Assembly: GCA_030427405.1 (NCBI GenBank) | Contig: JAUHXK010000010.1 | Location: 123,252 to 187,251, forward strand | Reading direction: 5' to 3' | Source: Alphaproteobacteria bacterium | Lineage (GTDB): Bacteria; Pseudomonadota; Alphaproteobacteria; Rhodobacterales; Rhodobacteraceae | Length of the DNA stretch: 64,000 nucleotides | Shown: positions 55,912 through 64,000 of the stretch, piece after piece | Layout: the number at the start of each line of letters is the position of its first letter | How positions within the stretch are numbered: position 1 is the first letter of the stretch | Translations under genes and position numbers: made by a program | The notes under the pieces: model-generated | Database searches by the model: none | Told to the model about the DNA's origin: nothing | What the model saw: only the letters and a program-made list of their open reading frames with translations

Positions 55912-57690
55912 ATGTCAGTGGTTTTGGGTTTGGCAACGATGAGCAACAGCGCGGCGGCGCTGTTCCGTGACGGCAAGTTGATTGCCGCAGTCGAAGAAGA
56001 GCGGTTGACGCGTGTCAAAAATGACGGCGCATTCCCGCATAACGCGATCAACGAGGTGCTGCGGATCGGCGGGCTGACCTTTTCGGATGTCGATGAAGTC
56101 GCCGTTTACTGGCAACCCTGGCGCATGGTCGGACGCGGTGTCGGAACGGTGCGCAAGATCCTCAAACGTCCGTCGGCCGCCAAAAGCGTGACCTCGCGCG
56201 TGGGCGCTTTGTTCGCGCTGGACAGCTCGGCCGAGGCATCGACCGACAGCGGCTGGATGGACCTTTTCCGCATCCGCAAGATCCTGACGTCGGAACATGG
56301 CGCAGCCGAATTCAAGCTGCGCTATATCAATCACCACCTGACCCATCAGTTATATGCCGAAGCGATGCGGGACTGGGACAGCTTCGTTTCGCTGTCTTAT
56401 GATGGCGGGGGCGAGGAAAGCTCGACCATCATCACCACCGTCCGCAACGGCAAGCGCGACGCCATCGCCGACCACCGCTGGCCCAATTCGCTGGGCCATT
56501 TCTATTCTGCGTTTACCGGTTTTCTTGGCTTCAAGATGCTGGAAGGCGAATACAAGATGATGGGGCTCGCCCCCTACGGCAAGCCGATCTACCGCGACGC
56601 TATCCTGCGCGAGGTTCTGATCCTGGAAGATAATGGCGGGTATCGGCTGAACACGGCGCTATGCGACTATCATTCCGCCCTGCGTGGTGAGTTTCACCCC
56701 CGCATGGAAGAATTGTTTGGTGCGGCCCGCGAACCCGGAACCGCGCCGAACGAGCGTCACATCGATCTGGCCGCCTCGGTTCAGGCCGCGTTCGAGGATG
56801 CGCTGCATCACATTCTTGCGCCGGTGCGCAAGGCCAACCCGGACCTGCGCAAGCTGGTGATCTCGGGCGGATGCGCGTTGAACGTGACCGCGAACGGCAC
56901 CTTGATCTCGGACGGGACATTTGACGAGGTGATCATCCCGCCCGCGCCGCATGATGCGGGATGCGCTGTGGGTGCGGCCCTGGCCTGTATCCCGACCGGG
57001 CAGATTGACCTGGCATCGGTTCGCAGCCCCTATCAGGGCGCAGAGTGGAGCGATGAAGAAATCACATCGGCCCTGAACGCGACCTGCGAAAAGCCGCAGA
57101 CGGCGCTGGAGCCGGAGGCCTTTATTGACCGTGTGTCTGACTTGTTGGCCGAGGGGCGCATCATTGCCTGGTTCCAGGGCCGGGCCGAGTTCGGCCCGCG
57201 CGCGCTTGGAACGCGGTCTTTCCTTGCCGATCCGCGCAAGGACAGCATTCGCGATGACCTGAATGCCAAGATCAAGAAACGCGAGCATTTCCGGCCCTTC
57301 GCCCCCAGCGTTGCCGAGGAAGCCGCACCCGATTTCTTCGAGATCGAGCAGACCAGCCCGTATATGAACATCGTTGCGCGGGTCCGCGACGACCGTGCGG
57401 CGGATATTCCGGCGATCACCCATACCGACCAGACCGCGCGGGTGCATACGGTGTCGCAAACGGCGAATCCGATCTATCACGCGCTGCTGACGCGGTTCGG
57501 AGAAAAAACCGGTGTTCCGGTTCTGTTGAACACGTCCTTCAATATCCAGGAACCGATTGTCTATTCGCCAAAAGATGCTTGCGCCACGTTTGCGGCATCC
57601 GGCGTCGATGCACTGGTGATCGGTAATTATGTCGTCCTCAGAGAGGCGCTGAGCGAGGAGAGTCAGGGCAAGACGCAAGCAGTGGCGTAG
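55912..57690 (+). CDS. Carbamoyltransferase (NodU/TobZ family), canonical type
   Basis: This 592-residue enzyme has an N-terminal domain with VEEERLTRVKNDGAFP (~24-39), INHHLTHQLYAEAM (~141, His pair for metal and carbamoyl phosphate) and LSYDGGGEESSTI (~163), and a C-terminal YrdC-like adenylation domain with GRAEFGPRALGTRSFLADPR (~423) and REHFRPFAPSVAEE (~463). It carbamoylates a sugar hydroxyl, using ATP and carbamoyl phosphate. The ATG at 55912 was chosen because the conserved N-terminus starts there; a TTG at 55891 is possible. Its stop lies 5 bp before the deacetylase GTG, so the two are coupled. Confidence 0.93.
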   Translation: MSVVLGLATMSNSAAALFRDGKLIAAVEEERLTRVKNDGAFPHNAINEVLRIGGLTFSDVDEVAVYWQPWRMVGRGVGTVRKILKRPSAAKSVTSRVGALFALDSSAEASTDSGWMDLFRIRKILTSEHGAAEFKLRYINHHLTHQLYAEAMRDWDSFVSLSYDGGGEESSTIITTVRNGKRDAIADHRWPNSLGHFYSAFTGFLGFKMLEGEYKMMGLAPYGKPIYRDAILREVLILEDNGGYRLNTALCDYHSALRGEFHPRMEELFGAAREPGTAPNERHIDLAASVQAAFEDALHHILAPVRKANPDLRKLVISGGCALNVTANGTLISDGTFDEVIIPPAPHDAGCAVGAALACIPTGQIDLASVRSPYQGAEWSDEEITSALNATCEKPQTALEPEAFIDRVSDLLAEGRIIAWFQGRAEFGPRALGTRSFLADPRKDSIRDDLNAKIKKREHFRPFAPSVAEEAAPDFFEIEQTSPYMNIVARVRDDRAADIPAITHTDQTARVHTVSQTANPIYHALLTRFGEKTGVPVLLNTSFNIQEPIVYSPKDACATFAASGVDALVIGNYVVLREALSEESQGKTQAVA

Positions 57691-57695
57691 CCCCG

Positions 57696-58553
57696 GTGTT
57701 TCTTAGCATCGACTTCGAAGATTTCGCGCATGACCTCAGGCGGGTTTTGGGTGTCTGGGACACCGGCCCGCTGCGGGTTGATGCGTTATGGCGCAGCTTT
57801 GAAACCATCGACGCGTTCCTGCGTGCGCAGGGCGGGCCACAGGGCAGCAAGGCCACGTTTTTCTGTACCGGCGTCATTGCGGATCAGGCCCCGGACCTGA
57901 TCGCCCATATTGCTGGGCAGGGGCACGAAATCGCGTGCCACTACCATTTTCACGACAGCATGACGACCCAGCCGCCGCACGAGGTCGACACGATGCTGGC
58001 GCGTGCCAAGAATGCGCTGGAACAGGCCGCAAATGCCCCTGTCCGGGGGTTTCGTGCGCCGCGGTTCCACCTCTACCGCGAGCAGCCAGAGCAATACAAT
58101 CTGATCGAGCGGCATTTCAGCTATGACAGCTCCAGCTTTTTCAGCTCGGCGGAGGCCTGTGCGCGGTTTGCGCGCAAGATGGCCCTGACCGATCTGAAAC
58201 TTGTTCCGCTTTATGCGGCTCGGTTCCGGGGGCGGGGGCCAAAGGTGCGGTTGGGCGGCAGCTACCTGAAATTCGCACCGGGGTCCGTGGCGCGTGATTT
58301 GATCCGCCAATCGGGCATGGTCGGCATTGCGCCGCATGTCTATCTGCATCCTTACGAATTTTCGGATACGGCTGATTTTCAGGTCTCGCGGACCGACCTG
58401 GGGGCCTTGGGCCCGGTCAAATCCGGTTACTGGGCCGTGCGTCAGAATCAATGGTTGCGGTTTGGCGGAGACCGGTTGCTGGAAAAGGTTGCCGCCCTTA
58501 TTCCGCCCGAAGGGCTGGATGGGCGTCTTGACGCCTGGATCTTGCAACCATGA
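57696..58553 (+). CDS. Polysaccharide deacetylase-family (CE4-like) protein
   Basis: This 285-residue protein of the NodB-homology fold begins almost directly at the metal-binding strand: FLSIDFEDFAHDL (~2-14, Asp pair), then ATFFCTGVIADQAPDLI (~53), IACHYHFHDSM (~78, His-x3-His) and GFRAPRF (~115). There is no signal peptide, so it acts in the cytoplasm on a sugar nucleotide or lipid-linked sugar, like other deacetylases in such clusters. It starts with a GTG 5 bp after the carbamoyltransferase stop. Its stop codon lies at the edge of the terminator of the opposite operon. Confidence 0.88.
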   Translation: MFLSIDFEDFAHDLRRVLGVWDTGPLRVDALWRSFETIDAFLRAQGGPQGSKATFFCTGVIADQAPDLIAHIAGQGHEIACHYHFHDSMTTQPPHEVDTMLARAKNALEQAANAPVRGFRAPRFHLYREQPEQYNLIERHFSYDSSSFFSSAEACARFARKMALTDLKLVPLYAARFRGRGPKVRLGGSYLKFAPGSVARDLIRQSGMVGIAPHVYLHPYEFSDTADFQVSRTDLGALGPVKSGYWAVRQNQWLRFGGDRLLEKVAALIPPEGLDGRLDAWILQP

Positions 58554-58580
58554 AAAAAGGCCGGTCCTAGGGACCGGCCT
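58552..58580 (-). terminator. Rho-independent terminator of the LysM/solute-binding operon
   Basis: A perfect 10-bp stem AGGCCGGTCC / GGACCGGCCT with a 3-nt loop; read on the - strand it is followed by six T residues. It lies 24 bp beyond the leftward stop at 58604. The T-run touches the stop codon of the convergent deacetylase gene. Confidence 0.85.
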
Positions 58581-58603
58581 CAGTCTGTCGTGGAACCGAG
58601 GGA

Positions 58604-59710
58604 TCAGTTCGACGCTGCATTCAGTTTTTCGTTCTGCTCACGCAGGGTGTCGGTGATGATCGCGTACCATTCACCGGATTCGCGCATTTCGTTCAGGCCT
58701 TTGTTCATCATTGCGATGTACTGACGTGCATAGGGGTTGGTCCGGTGCGCAAGGAAGCTCATGGACGACAGGGTCGACACGAACGGGTTTTCGACGATGT
58801 CGGACGAGGTCAGGCCCATTTCGTTCATGGTCGCGGCGAACAGTTCAACTTCGAATGCGGCGACATCGGCAGTGCCCGGCAGAACGGCATCCAGGCATTC
58901 GCGCGCCGATTTCGGTTGCACAACGGTCGAGTTATCACGGTTGATGCCGACCTCTTCGAGGACAACCATACTCCAGCCGTCCATCCGGCAGACGGTTGCA
59001 CCGACCAGGTCGCCGAAATCGGTTGCGCTGGCATAATCGCTGTCGGGCAGGGTGTAGAAACCACCAACAACGTCGTAGACCGGAACCGATGCCACGAACT
59101 GGCTGCAACGCTCTTCGGTTTCCTGCGACCATTCATAGGTGCGGTTGGTACAATCCGGGACAGTCCAGGCGATCGAGATATCGAAAGCCCCAAGCGGCAG
59201 CAGCGTCTGAAGGTGCGAGCCCCAGTCGTCCACGAAGCTGACCGAGAAATCGCGTTGGTTTCCGCCGCGTTGCAGGCTGGTGGTGGCCAGACGCGTCATG
59301 AATCCGCCGCCCGACAGTGTTTCGTCGGTGAAGGGCGCCCAGCCGTTGCCGGTTACCAGCTTGATCGGCGGTTCATACACGTTTGACCGCTTGACGCTGG
59401 CGGCGCGTTGTTCTTCGGCTGCGATCAGATCCTGGGCGCTTTGACCGTTGGGCAGGCTGCCATCCTCGCAGGGCAGGGCCAGAACGATGCCCGGCTCAAG
59501 CGCGTTGGGGTTGGTGATGACATTGCGGTTGGCGTTGAAGATCGGCTGATAGTTCGATGTGCCATAGGCCGCGATGGCAATCGTCGCCATCGTGTCGCCA
59601 TCTGCGACGGTATAGTTGCTACACGCTTCTTGCGCGGCGGCGCCACCGGCGCTCAGCGCGGTTACGGCTGCCGCCGACAACACGGCTTTCTTCAGATTAA
59701 ATTCAAACAT
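58604..59710 (-). CDS. Secreted LysM / solute-binding-protein (family 3) fusion, short form
   Basis: This 368-residue precursor has a signal peptide (1-26, cleavage after GAAA-Q), a LysM domain (~30-81: NYTVADGDTMATIAIAAYG...NRNVITNP) and a family-3 solute-binding domain (~115-365). Six Cys are present; two bracket the LysM domain (Cys30, Cys81) and likely form a disulfide. LysM should hold it to peptidoglycan, while the second domain resembles amino-acid-type binding proteins. No ABC permease is adjacent. It is a paralogue of the upstream gene product but lacks its long helical linker. The ATG at 59710 gives the signal peptide; the open frame extends to 59866 inside the previous gene. Confidence 0.85.
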   Translation of the reverse strand: MFEFNLKKAVLSAAAVTALSAGGAAAQEACSNYTVADGDTMATIAIAAYGTSNYQPIFNANRNVITNPNALEPGIVLALPCEDGSLPNGQSAQDLIAAEEQRAASVKRSNVYEPPIKLVTGNGWAPFTDETLSGGGFMTRLATTSLQRGGNQRDFSVSFVDDWGSHLQTLLPLGAFDISIAWTVPDCTNRTYEWSQETEERCSQFVASVPVYDVVGGFYTLPDSDYASATDFGDLVGATVCRMDGWSMVVLEEVGINRDNSTVVQPKSARECLDAVLPGTADVAAFEVELFAATMNEMGLTSSDIVENPFVSTLSSMSFLAHRTNPYARQYIAMMNKGLNEMRESGEWYAIITDTLREQNEKLNAASN

Positions 59711-59753
59711 GTCCACTTCCTCCAGACTTTGTTTTGTCAGGCTGTTCGGAGCC

Positions 59754-61043
59754 TTATCCATTTTCCATTTGATAGCGCAGAGCCGATGACACGATGTCGC
59801 GCCATTCGCCTGATTGCTGCATGATTGCCAGACCCTGGTTAAGCGTCTCAAGGATCGCTTTGCCATCGGGATTGTCTTTGTGGGTCATGACGTTAAGTGA
59901 CTTGATCGCGGCCAGATTGGGGTTTTCGATGATCTGGTGTTCATAGCCAAGGCGCCGGATGGCCTCGATAGCCAGATGCGCCTCGATGGCCACGATATCG
60001 GCCTCGCCGGTCTTGACCGCATGAAAGCAATCATCCGGTGAAACCAGACGCAAAACCGTGATGGCTGGTTCGTAAAGACCAACCGAGTCCATATGCGAGG
60101 TCGACCAGCCTTCGGGGCGGCAAATCGTTGTGCCCGCGAAGTCGGCATAGGTCATCGTTGTTTCGTAACCCGACCCTTCCAGGGCAAAGAACGTATCCAC
60201 GACCTCGTAGAACGGATCAGAGAAGTCATAGGTGTCACAGCGGGAACGATCGCTTTCTGACAGGGCTTCGGGCTGTTCGCAATTGGGCCGGGACCACGGA
60301 AAGGTTCCATCAAAGGCCAGTGTCGGCATGAGAAGGTCCAGATGCGACGACCAGTCGTTGACGAACTGGATCTTATAGGCCTGTTCGGGGGCCGCGCGCA
60401 GCAGCGCGGTTTCCACAAGGTTGGTGTACAGCCCGCGATGGGGCAGTGCCTCGTCTGTGAAGGGGGCATAGTTGCCGCCCGTGATCAGCAGCAGCTGACG
60501 GTCAGGCATCGCTGCGCGCTCATCTTTTCCGGCGTCGCGGATCAGCGCGGCACCTTCGGCGCGTGCGGCTTCGATTTCGGCTTTTGCGGCGGTGCGGGCA
60601 TCGATCACCGCGGTTTCGCTGGCTTTCTTGGCCTCTGCTTCGGCTGCGGCGACGCGCGCCTCGGCCTCGGCAATGGCGGTGGCGGCGCGTTCTTCGGCGG
60701 CCTTGACCAATTCAGCCGCCATTTCTGCTGCCATGCGCTCGGCCTCGGAATCGCCGATGGGCTGTACCAGGCCCGCATCTTCAAGACAAGGGAAGGTCAG
60801 CAGGTCACCCACTCGAATGATGTTGGGGTTTGATCCGATGACGTCCCTGTTTGCATCGTAAATGAACCGGTAATCCTCGGTCCCGTAGGCGTGAATCGCC
60901 AGCTCGCGCAGGCTGTCGCCGCGCTGGATTTCATAGGTCGAACACGCCTCTTGCGCTGATGCCGCCCCGGTCGCCGCGGCAAGTGCAAGGCTGGATATGA
61001 TCAGGTGTTTTCTCATGGGCTCTGCTTTTTTGACTTGGTTCAT
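59754..61043 (-). CDS. Secreted LysM / solute-binding-protein fusion, long form with coiled-coil linker
   Basis: This 429-residue precursor has a signal peptide (~10-30), a LysM domain (~34-86) and an Ala/Glu/Arg-rich helical, probably coiled-coil segment (~98-173). A family-3 solute-binding domain follows (~183-425), containing GGNYAPFTDEALPHRG, WSSHLDLLMP and CRPEGWS. All six Cys align with those of the downstream paralogue. The ATG at 61043 overlaps the phosphatase stop (ATGA); an ATG at 61016 would give a shorter, also valid signal peptide. The linker could set the distance of the sensor domain from peptidoglycan. A sensing rather than transport role is inferred from the absence of a permease and the phosphosignalling neighbours. 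Confidence 0.85.
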   Translation of the reverse strand: MNQVKKAEPMRKHLIISSLALAAATGAASAQEACSTYEIQRGDSLRELAIHAYGTEDYRFIYDANRDVIGSNPNIIRVGDLLTFPCLEDAGLVQPIGDSEAERMAAEMAAELVKAAEERAATAIAEAEARVAAAEAEAKKASETAVIDARTAAKAEIEAARAEGAALIRDAGKDERAAMPDRQLLLITGGNYAPFTDEALPHRGLYTNLVETALLRAAPEQAYKIQFVNDWSSHLDLLMPTLAFDGTFPWSRPNCEQPEALSESDRSRCDTYDFSDPFYEVVDTFFALEGSGYETTMTYADFAGTTICRPEGWSTSHMDSVGLYEPAITVLRLVSPDDCFHAVKTGEADIVAIEAHLAIEAIRRLGYEHQIIENPNLAAIKSLNVMTHKDNPDGKAILETLNQGLAIMQQSGEWRDIVSSALRYQMENG

Positions 61044-61825
61044 TGTCTTGCCGGTTTGACGACGGCGATGGAAACGTTGTCCTGATCCGGGTCCGCCTTG
61101 GCCTTGAGCGCCTGCAGCAGGGCGTCGGCGATGTCGCGGGCCAGCGATTGCGGATGGTCGTGCAGGATCGCCCCGATTTCGGGGTCGCTGAGATATTGCA
61201 ACCCGTCGCTGCCCAGCAGCAAAAGGTCATCACCCAGCAGTTCCAGAGGCTGTTCCGGGCAGTCGACCTTGGGGATAGCCGCACCCATAATGACCGACGT
61301 CAACTGGTTGCGGTCGGGATGTTGCCTGGCCTCGGCCTCGGTCAGGGTGCCTGCGGCAACCTTGGCGTCGATTTCAGGGGCAAGCGAATGGTCTTCGTTG
61401 ATCTGGCGCAGCACACCATCGCGATACAGGTAGAGGGGGCTGTCGCCGATCGAAATCCAGTAGACGCGCCGCCCAAGCATCAGAACGCCCAGCAAGGTGG
61501 ACCCCATCCTGAACCCGTCACCCTGGGCCGCGCCGTGGCTGGCCACAGCTGCATTGGCCTGCATCGCGGCCAGCGGCAAACAGTCGGCCAGCGTGGATTC
61601 GGCGGGGCCGGTTGCCTCAAGCTGTGCGTCCAGCGCGTCCCGCCAGGCCGAGAGGACCAGGTCCGAGGCGACCTCGCCGGCATCGTGGCCGCCCATTCCG
61701 TCCGCGACAACGACATAGCCTGCATTCGTTGCGTCAAAGACGCGGGCCGCGATCGCGTCCTCTTGCGTGTCGCGCTGGCCCGGGTCGAGGACCAGCGCAA
61801 TATCATATGACGGAGTCGCCAGCAT
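61040..61825 (-). CDS. PP2C-family Ser/Thr protein phosphatase
   Basis: This 261-residue cytoplasmic PP2C/Stp1-type phosphatase has the metal-binding motifs RDTQEDAIAARV (~18), VVADGMGGHDAGEVAS (~39), SIGDSPLYLYRDG (~125), LLLLGSDGLQYLSD (~203) and DNVSIAVV (~248), all with their Asp residues. It should dephosphorylate Ser/Thr-phosphorylated proteins, including a kinase or FHA-bound partner. It lies 3 bp after the FHA gene and overlaps the LysM fusion gene by ATGA, tying cytoplasmic phosphosignalling to the secreted proteins. No kinase is visible; one could be encoded just past the right edge. Confidence 0.93.
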   Translation of the reverse strand: MLATPSYDIALVLDPGQRDTQEDAIAARVFDATNAGYVVVADGMGGHDAGEVASDLVLSAWRDALDAQLEATGPAESTLADCLPLAAMQANAAVASHGAAQGDGFRMGSTLLGVLMLGRRVYWISIGDSPLYLYRDGVLRQINEDHSLAPEIDAKVAAGTLTEAEARQHPDRNQLTSVIMGAAIPKVDCPEQPLELLGDDLLLLGSDGLQYLSDPEIGAILHDHPQSLARDIADALLQALKAKADPDQDNVSIAVVKPARQ

Positions 61826-61828
61826 CCG

Positions 61829-62884
61829 TCAGGAATCCCGCCAGTCAAAGCCATCGTCGCAGAAGGCGGTGAACCGGATCGTCGTTTCGCTGATGCGAAT
61901 GAGGTCGCCGCCGGACAGGGCAACGGTGCTGAGGACGGGCTTGCCGTTCAGCCGAACCAGGTTCGCCTTGCCCCCATGGCCCAGATAGCATTTTCGGTCC
62001 TCGGGGTCATAGGCGATCACGGCGTGGTTGCTGCGCGAAATTCCGGTATCGCCGAAATCCAGCTGGATGGCCTGATCATCGTTGCGGCCGATTTGCATCA
62101 GGCCTTCGGTCAAGGTGATGCTGGCACCGCGTCCGGGTCCGCTGGTGACTACCAGCCAACCGACGGGGAAGGTTTCCGGCGCAGTTTCGCCCTTGGCGAT
62201 CGGTTCAGCGGTTTCGATCATGTCCTGGACATGCGTATCGGCGCGTTCAAAACCCAGGAAGGTTGTTTTGACCCGCGATTTGCGGTCACTGGCCGGTGCG
62301 GGCGCGGGGGCAACCTCCTGCGGTGCCGGTTGTTGATCCTGCGCAGCCTCGACCTGCGCGACCTGGGGCGCGGGTTCGGGGCTGTCTTCGGCCACGTCTT
62401 CGGGCGCAGCAGGCGTGTCTTCGGGGGCCGCGGCCTGGGCAACGGCGGCCAACATGCCGTCTTCGCCATCATCCGTGTCGGGCTTGGCCGCATCAGACGG
62501 GGCCAGGCGCAGGGTTACGACCTGATCGTCACCCGCGGTTTCGGTGTCGGCCTGGGGCGTCTCGTCCGCGGGTGCCTGAATATCAGACGCATCGTCCCGT
62601 GTGTCTTGCGGCGCGGCGTCCTGGTCCGCGTCCTCGTCCGAGGCCGCCTCGGCCGCGTCGCTTTGTGGGAACTCGGGCATCTTTTCTTCGGGAATAAGCT
62701 CTTCGGTTTCCTCGTAGGCGTCCGTTGCCATGTTGCCCCCGGCGAGTGCCTCGCGCAGGGCATTGAAATCGGCAATCGGTTCGGCCTTGGCCACTTCGGG
62801 TTCCGCAGCGTCCTGTGTTTCGGCTTCTTTGGCTTTGCCGGCACCTTCGAGAAGCCGGCTCAGTGGGCTTTTGTATTTGAACAT
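61829..62884 (-). CDS. FHA-domain protein with long acidic disordered N-terminal region
   Basis: This 351-residue cytoplasmic protein has a low-complexity Asp/Glu/Ala/Pro-rich region (~15-205) and one C-terminal FHA domain (~240-340) with LMQIGRNDDQ, ISRSNHAVIAYD and VRLNGKPV, carrying the phosphothreonine-binding Arg, Ser and Asn. FHA domains bind pThr peptides, so the protein probably docks a phosphorylated partner, possibly through its own Thr/Ser residues in the disordered part. The N-terminus MFKYKSPLSRLLEG is basic and could contact a partner or membrane. It is separated from the PP2C gene by 3 bp. Confidence 0.88.
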   Translation of the reverse strand: MFKYKSPLSRLLEGAGKAKEAETQDAAEPEVAKAEPIADFNALREALAGGNMATDAYEETEELIPEEKMPEFPQSDAAEAASDEDADQDAAPQDTRDDASDIQAPADETPQADTETAGDDQVVTLRLAPSDAAKPDTDDGEDGMLAAVAQAAAPEDTPAAPEDVAEDSPEPAPQVAQVEAAQDQQPAPQEVAPAPAPASDRKSRVKTTFLGFERADTHVQDMIETAEPIAKGETAPETFPVGWLVVTSGPGRGASITLTEGLMQIGRNDDQAIQLDFGDTGISRSNHAVIAYDPEDRKCYLGHGGKANLVRLNGKPVLSTVALSGGDLIRISETTIRFTAFCDDGFDWRDS

Positions 62885-63092
62885 GGTGACGACACCTTTT
62901 TAATTCTGTGCACGGGGTGCATTGTCCCGTGGGGCTGCTGGGAACCTCTGCGCGGGCGCGCAGTGGCACTGATGAAAGGGGAAACCAGGCAACTCTTAAT
63001 CTTCCGCGACGGGCCGGTCCCCGTCAGGCTGGCGGTCTTGGGCGCCAGCCTCAGCAAACACACGCAGGCGGAATTCACACGAACCGGTCAGA

Positions 63093-64000
63093 TCACTCCT
63101 GTGCAAGCTGCATGACCGCAGCCGTTTCGGCCCCGTTGCGCAGCACGGTCAGCTGGGCCTGGGGCTTGTCTTGGGACACAAGCGCGGCCAGTACGGCGTC
63201 AAGGCTCTCGATCCCGTCGATATTCATCTCTGTCTGTGCCTCACGCAGCAGGACATCACCAATCTGCAGGCCATCGGCACCGGTATCCGGCAGACCCGTA
63301 ACCACGGTTTGCCAACCGGCGTCGCCGGTGTTGCGCGTGGTCAGCGAATAGCCGTTGGTCAGCCCGAACATCCGAACAACCGGCAGAGCCAGCAACCCGT
63401 TTTCGGGCCGGGTCTGTCCCAGCGGACGGTACCGCGCGGCCACGCGAGTATAGCCGTCGGGGTCGACCTTCAGATTGGCTAGCACCTGCGTGGCCAAGGT
63501 TGCATCATCCGGGATCGGGCTGCCGTTCAGCGTATAGATAACCGCGCCGCGCGCGACCCATTCGCCGATGACCTTGGTATCCAACGCGGGATCAACGCCC
63601 GTTACCGCGATGACCGTGCCGGTGGGAACCCGCCGCCGGGCGGTGGAAAACGGGATGTCGACATCCCAATGCCCAAAGGCGATCTGGGTTTCGGCAATAT
63701 TAGCCGCTGTGGCGGCCGCCGGTTCCGGGGTGGCTGCAATTTCGGCCTGTTGTACGCCGGCATCGGAAGCGGTGGCGGTATCGCCTGTTGCGGGTTCGGC
63801 CGGGATCACGTCCGGCTCTTGTTGTTGTGCCTGCTCGACAGGCGGTTGCTCTGCGGCCTGATTATCCTGGATCTGGGCGCCGGTTGGGTCCTGCGTTTCA
63901 GATGCAGCCCCGACCGTTTCGGCGATCTGTTCAACAGGGGCTGCGGTGGTATCGCTTGTTGTTTCTTGCTGAGGCGTGTCACCGGTCATCATGACATAGC
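63093..64000 (-). CDS. PDZ-like domain protein with Gln/Thr/Ala-rich N-terminus (runs to window edge)
   Basis: The frame encodes at least 299 residues and is open to the window edge. An ATG at 63992 could be the true start, because another frame there has a stop overlapping it (ATGA), as expected if an upstream gene ends at 63989. The first ~95 residues are low-complexity (Gln, Thr, Ala, Pro). Two folded segments follow, and the last ~80 residues resemble a PDZ domain (TGADGLQIGDVLLREAQTEM, then SLDAVLAAL). I do not recognise the family. It is 208 bp upstream of the FHA gene in the same direction. If the frame continues, it could be the C-terminal part of a Ser/Thr kinase. Confidence 0.65.
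   Translation of the reverse strand, partial: YVMMTGDTPQQETTSDTTAAPVEQIAETVGAASETQDPTGAQIQDNQAAEQPPVEQAQQQEPDVIPAEPATGDTATASDAGVQQAEIAATPEPAAATAANIAETQIAFGHWDVDIPFSTARRRVPTGTVIAVTGVDPALDTKVIGEWVARGAVIYTLNGSPIPDDATLATQVLANLKVDPDGYTRVAARYRPLGQTRPENGLLALPVVRMFGLTNGYSLTTRNTGDAGWQTVVTGLPDTGADGLQIGDVLLREAQTEMNIDGIESLDAVLAALVSQDKPQAQLTVLRNGAETAAVMQLAQE

Overview
The window looks like chromosomal DNA from an alphaproteobacterium of the Rhodobacterales (roseobacter-type). The base composition is GC-rich. The gene content fits that group: a monomeric NADP isocitrate dehydrogenase, an Anbu operon, and an ExoF-like/BY-kinase exopolysaccharide export system. I saw no rRNA, tRNA, CRISPR array or insertion sequence. 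The assignment is an inference from protein style, not from a marker gene.

Layout. (1) 1-12.6 kb holds housekeeping and regulatory genes: the 3' end of a TonB-dependent receptor; a four-gene Anbu operon (circularly permuted ATP-grasp, alpha-E, transglutaminase, Anbu protease); a convergent Na+/H+ antiporter with a cNMP-binding domain; tex; and an overlapping unit of a polytopic DUF4173/DUF4153-type protein, a response regulator and a sensor kinase. (2) 12.8-15.1 kb holds icd and its terminator. (3) 15.4-58.6 kb is one very large surface-polysaccharide locus.

The polysaccharide locus. It opens with an SGNH hydrolase / metallophosphoesterase / ATP-grasp / epimerase operon, a second SGNH protein and a secreted pectate-lyase-like enzyme. 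A leftward operon (29.0 to 22.4 kb) encodes a priming sugar transferase, a formyltransferase, a PIG-L deacetylase, a Lys-containing DegT aminotransferase, a GT4 and an AsnB-type amidotransferase. Rightward come a BY-kinase, an ExoF-like export protein, a sulfotransferase, a FlaA1/WbpM-type 4,6-dehydratase, GtrA, a GT-C enzyme, the CDP-3,6-dideoxyhexose genes rfbF-rfbG-rfbH plus an SDR, a GtrB-like GT2, a GT4, a second BY-kinase-like protein with a destroyed Walker A, a Wzy-like polymerase, a PglA-like GT4, a Wzx-like flippase and another GT4. Two carbamoyltransferases, a second sulfotransferase and a polysaccharide deacetylase complete it. Together these are enough for a Wzx/Wzy-type polymer that could be decorated by N-formylation, sulfation, carbamoylation and a dideoxyhexose branch. 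The GtrA/GtrB/GT-C trio suggests the branch is added in the periplasm.

(4) 58.6-64 kb is a leftward gene set: a PDZ-like protein running to the window edge, a disordered FHA protein, a PP2C phosphatase, and two paralogous secreted proteins in which a LysM domain is fused to a family-3 solute-binding domain. No ABC permease is present. The combination looks like an envelope-sensing phosphosignalling module and is the least familiar assembly in the window.
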